This document shows, piece by piece, positions 40,716-41,460 of a stretch of 41,460 nt of DNA (its first letter is position 1; each line of letters starts with the position of its first letter). The stretch is taken from NCBI GenBank assembly GCA_022564995.1, contig JADFKK010000028.1, positions 1 through 41,460 on the forward strand, given 5' to 3'. This stretch comes from Planctomycetota bacterium (GTDB lineage: Bacteria; Planctomycetota; Planctomycetia; Pirellulales; JADFKK01). Both the position numbers and the translations under genes were made by a program. The notes beneath the pieces were generated by a model. It was not told the DNA's origin. It worked only from the letters and a program-made list of their open reading frames with translations, and did not search any database.

Positions 40716-41460
<745 letters not shown>

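Overview
The window looks like a chromosomal segment of a planctomycete (Planctomycetota, probably Pirellulales-like; the rank is my inference). The evidence is the gene repertoire: a PSD1/planctomycete-cytochrome-C gene followed by a Tat-exported DUF1501 gene, a cluster of PEP-CTERM proteins with a dockerin-like segment, sialate-esterase-like SGNH hydrolases, a giant PQQ-type beta-propeller, FG-GAP/ASPIC-UnbV proteins, and a GC-rich, loosely packed genome with many structured intergenic repeats. Nearly all products carry an export signal, so the segment mostly serves the cell surface and periplasm. No rRNA, tRNA or CRISPR array was seen.

Layout. 1-2055: a secreted coiled-coil/kelch protein on the plus strand whose end abuts a truncated cytochrome gene. 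2056-5674 (minus): an operon of two SGNH esterases plus that broken cytochrome. 5794-9790: PEP-CTERM genes and decayed PEP-CTERM tails, with a frameshifted plus-strand gene at 7300-7988. 9827-13660 (minus): an FG-GAP/ASPIC/thioredoxin/TPR protein of about 1277 codons, interrupted by one in-frame TGA at 11654-11656. 13739-19678 (minus): four PEP-CTERM genes sharing a nearly identical 3' cassette. 19679-20517: non-coding, with three terminator-like hairpins and a large inverted repeat. 20518-26579 (minus): a PLP-dependent decarboxylase and a 1436-aa beta-propeller with an embedded methyltransferase-like segment. 26800-28468: an endonuclease III-like glycosylase (minus) and a CPBP membrane protease (plus). 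28636-31389 (minus): a large metzincin-type zinc protease. 31615-34952 (plus): a membrane-anchored J-like protein and a pseudopilin. 35021-35766 (minus): what appears to be an ORF-less group II intron. 36003-41460 (plus): a small Cys-rich protein, the PSD1 cytochrome gene, a toxin-antitoxin module with an extra antitoxin-like ORF, and the start of a DUF1501 gene that runs off the window.

The most interesting observations are: (1) the in-frame TGA that splits a seven-bladed propeller and is followed by a coding frame with no convincing start of its own (selenocysteine, readthrough or recent nonsense mutation); (2) the ORF-less group II intron lying directly against a perfect 24-bp inverted repeat; (3) apparent homogenisation of the PEP-CTERM/dockerin cassette in five intact genes, with decayed copies around them; (4) a recurring class of intergenic palindromes built from short repeated words. 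All functions are read from sequence pattern and memory of protein families; no database search was run.
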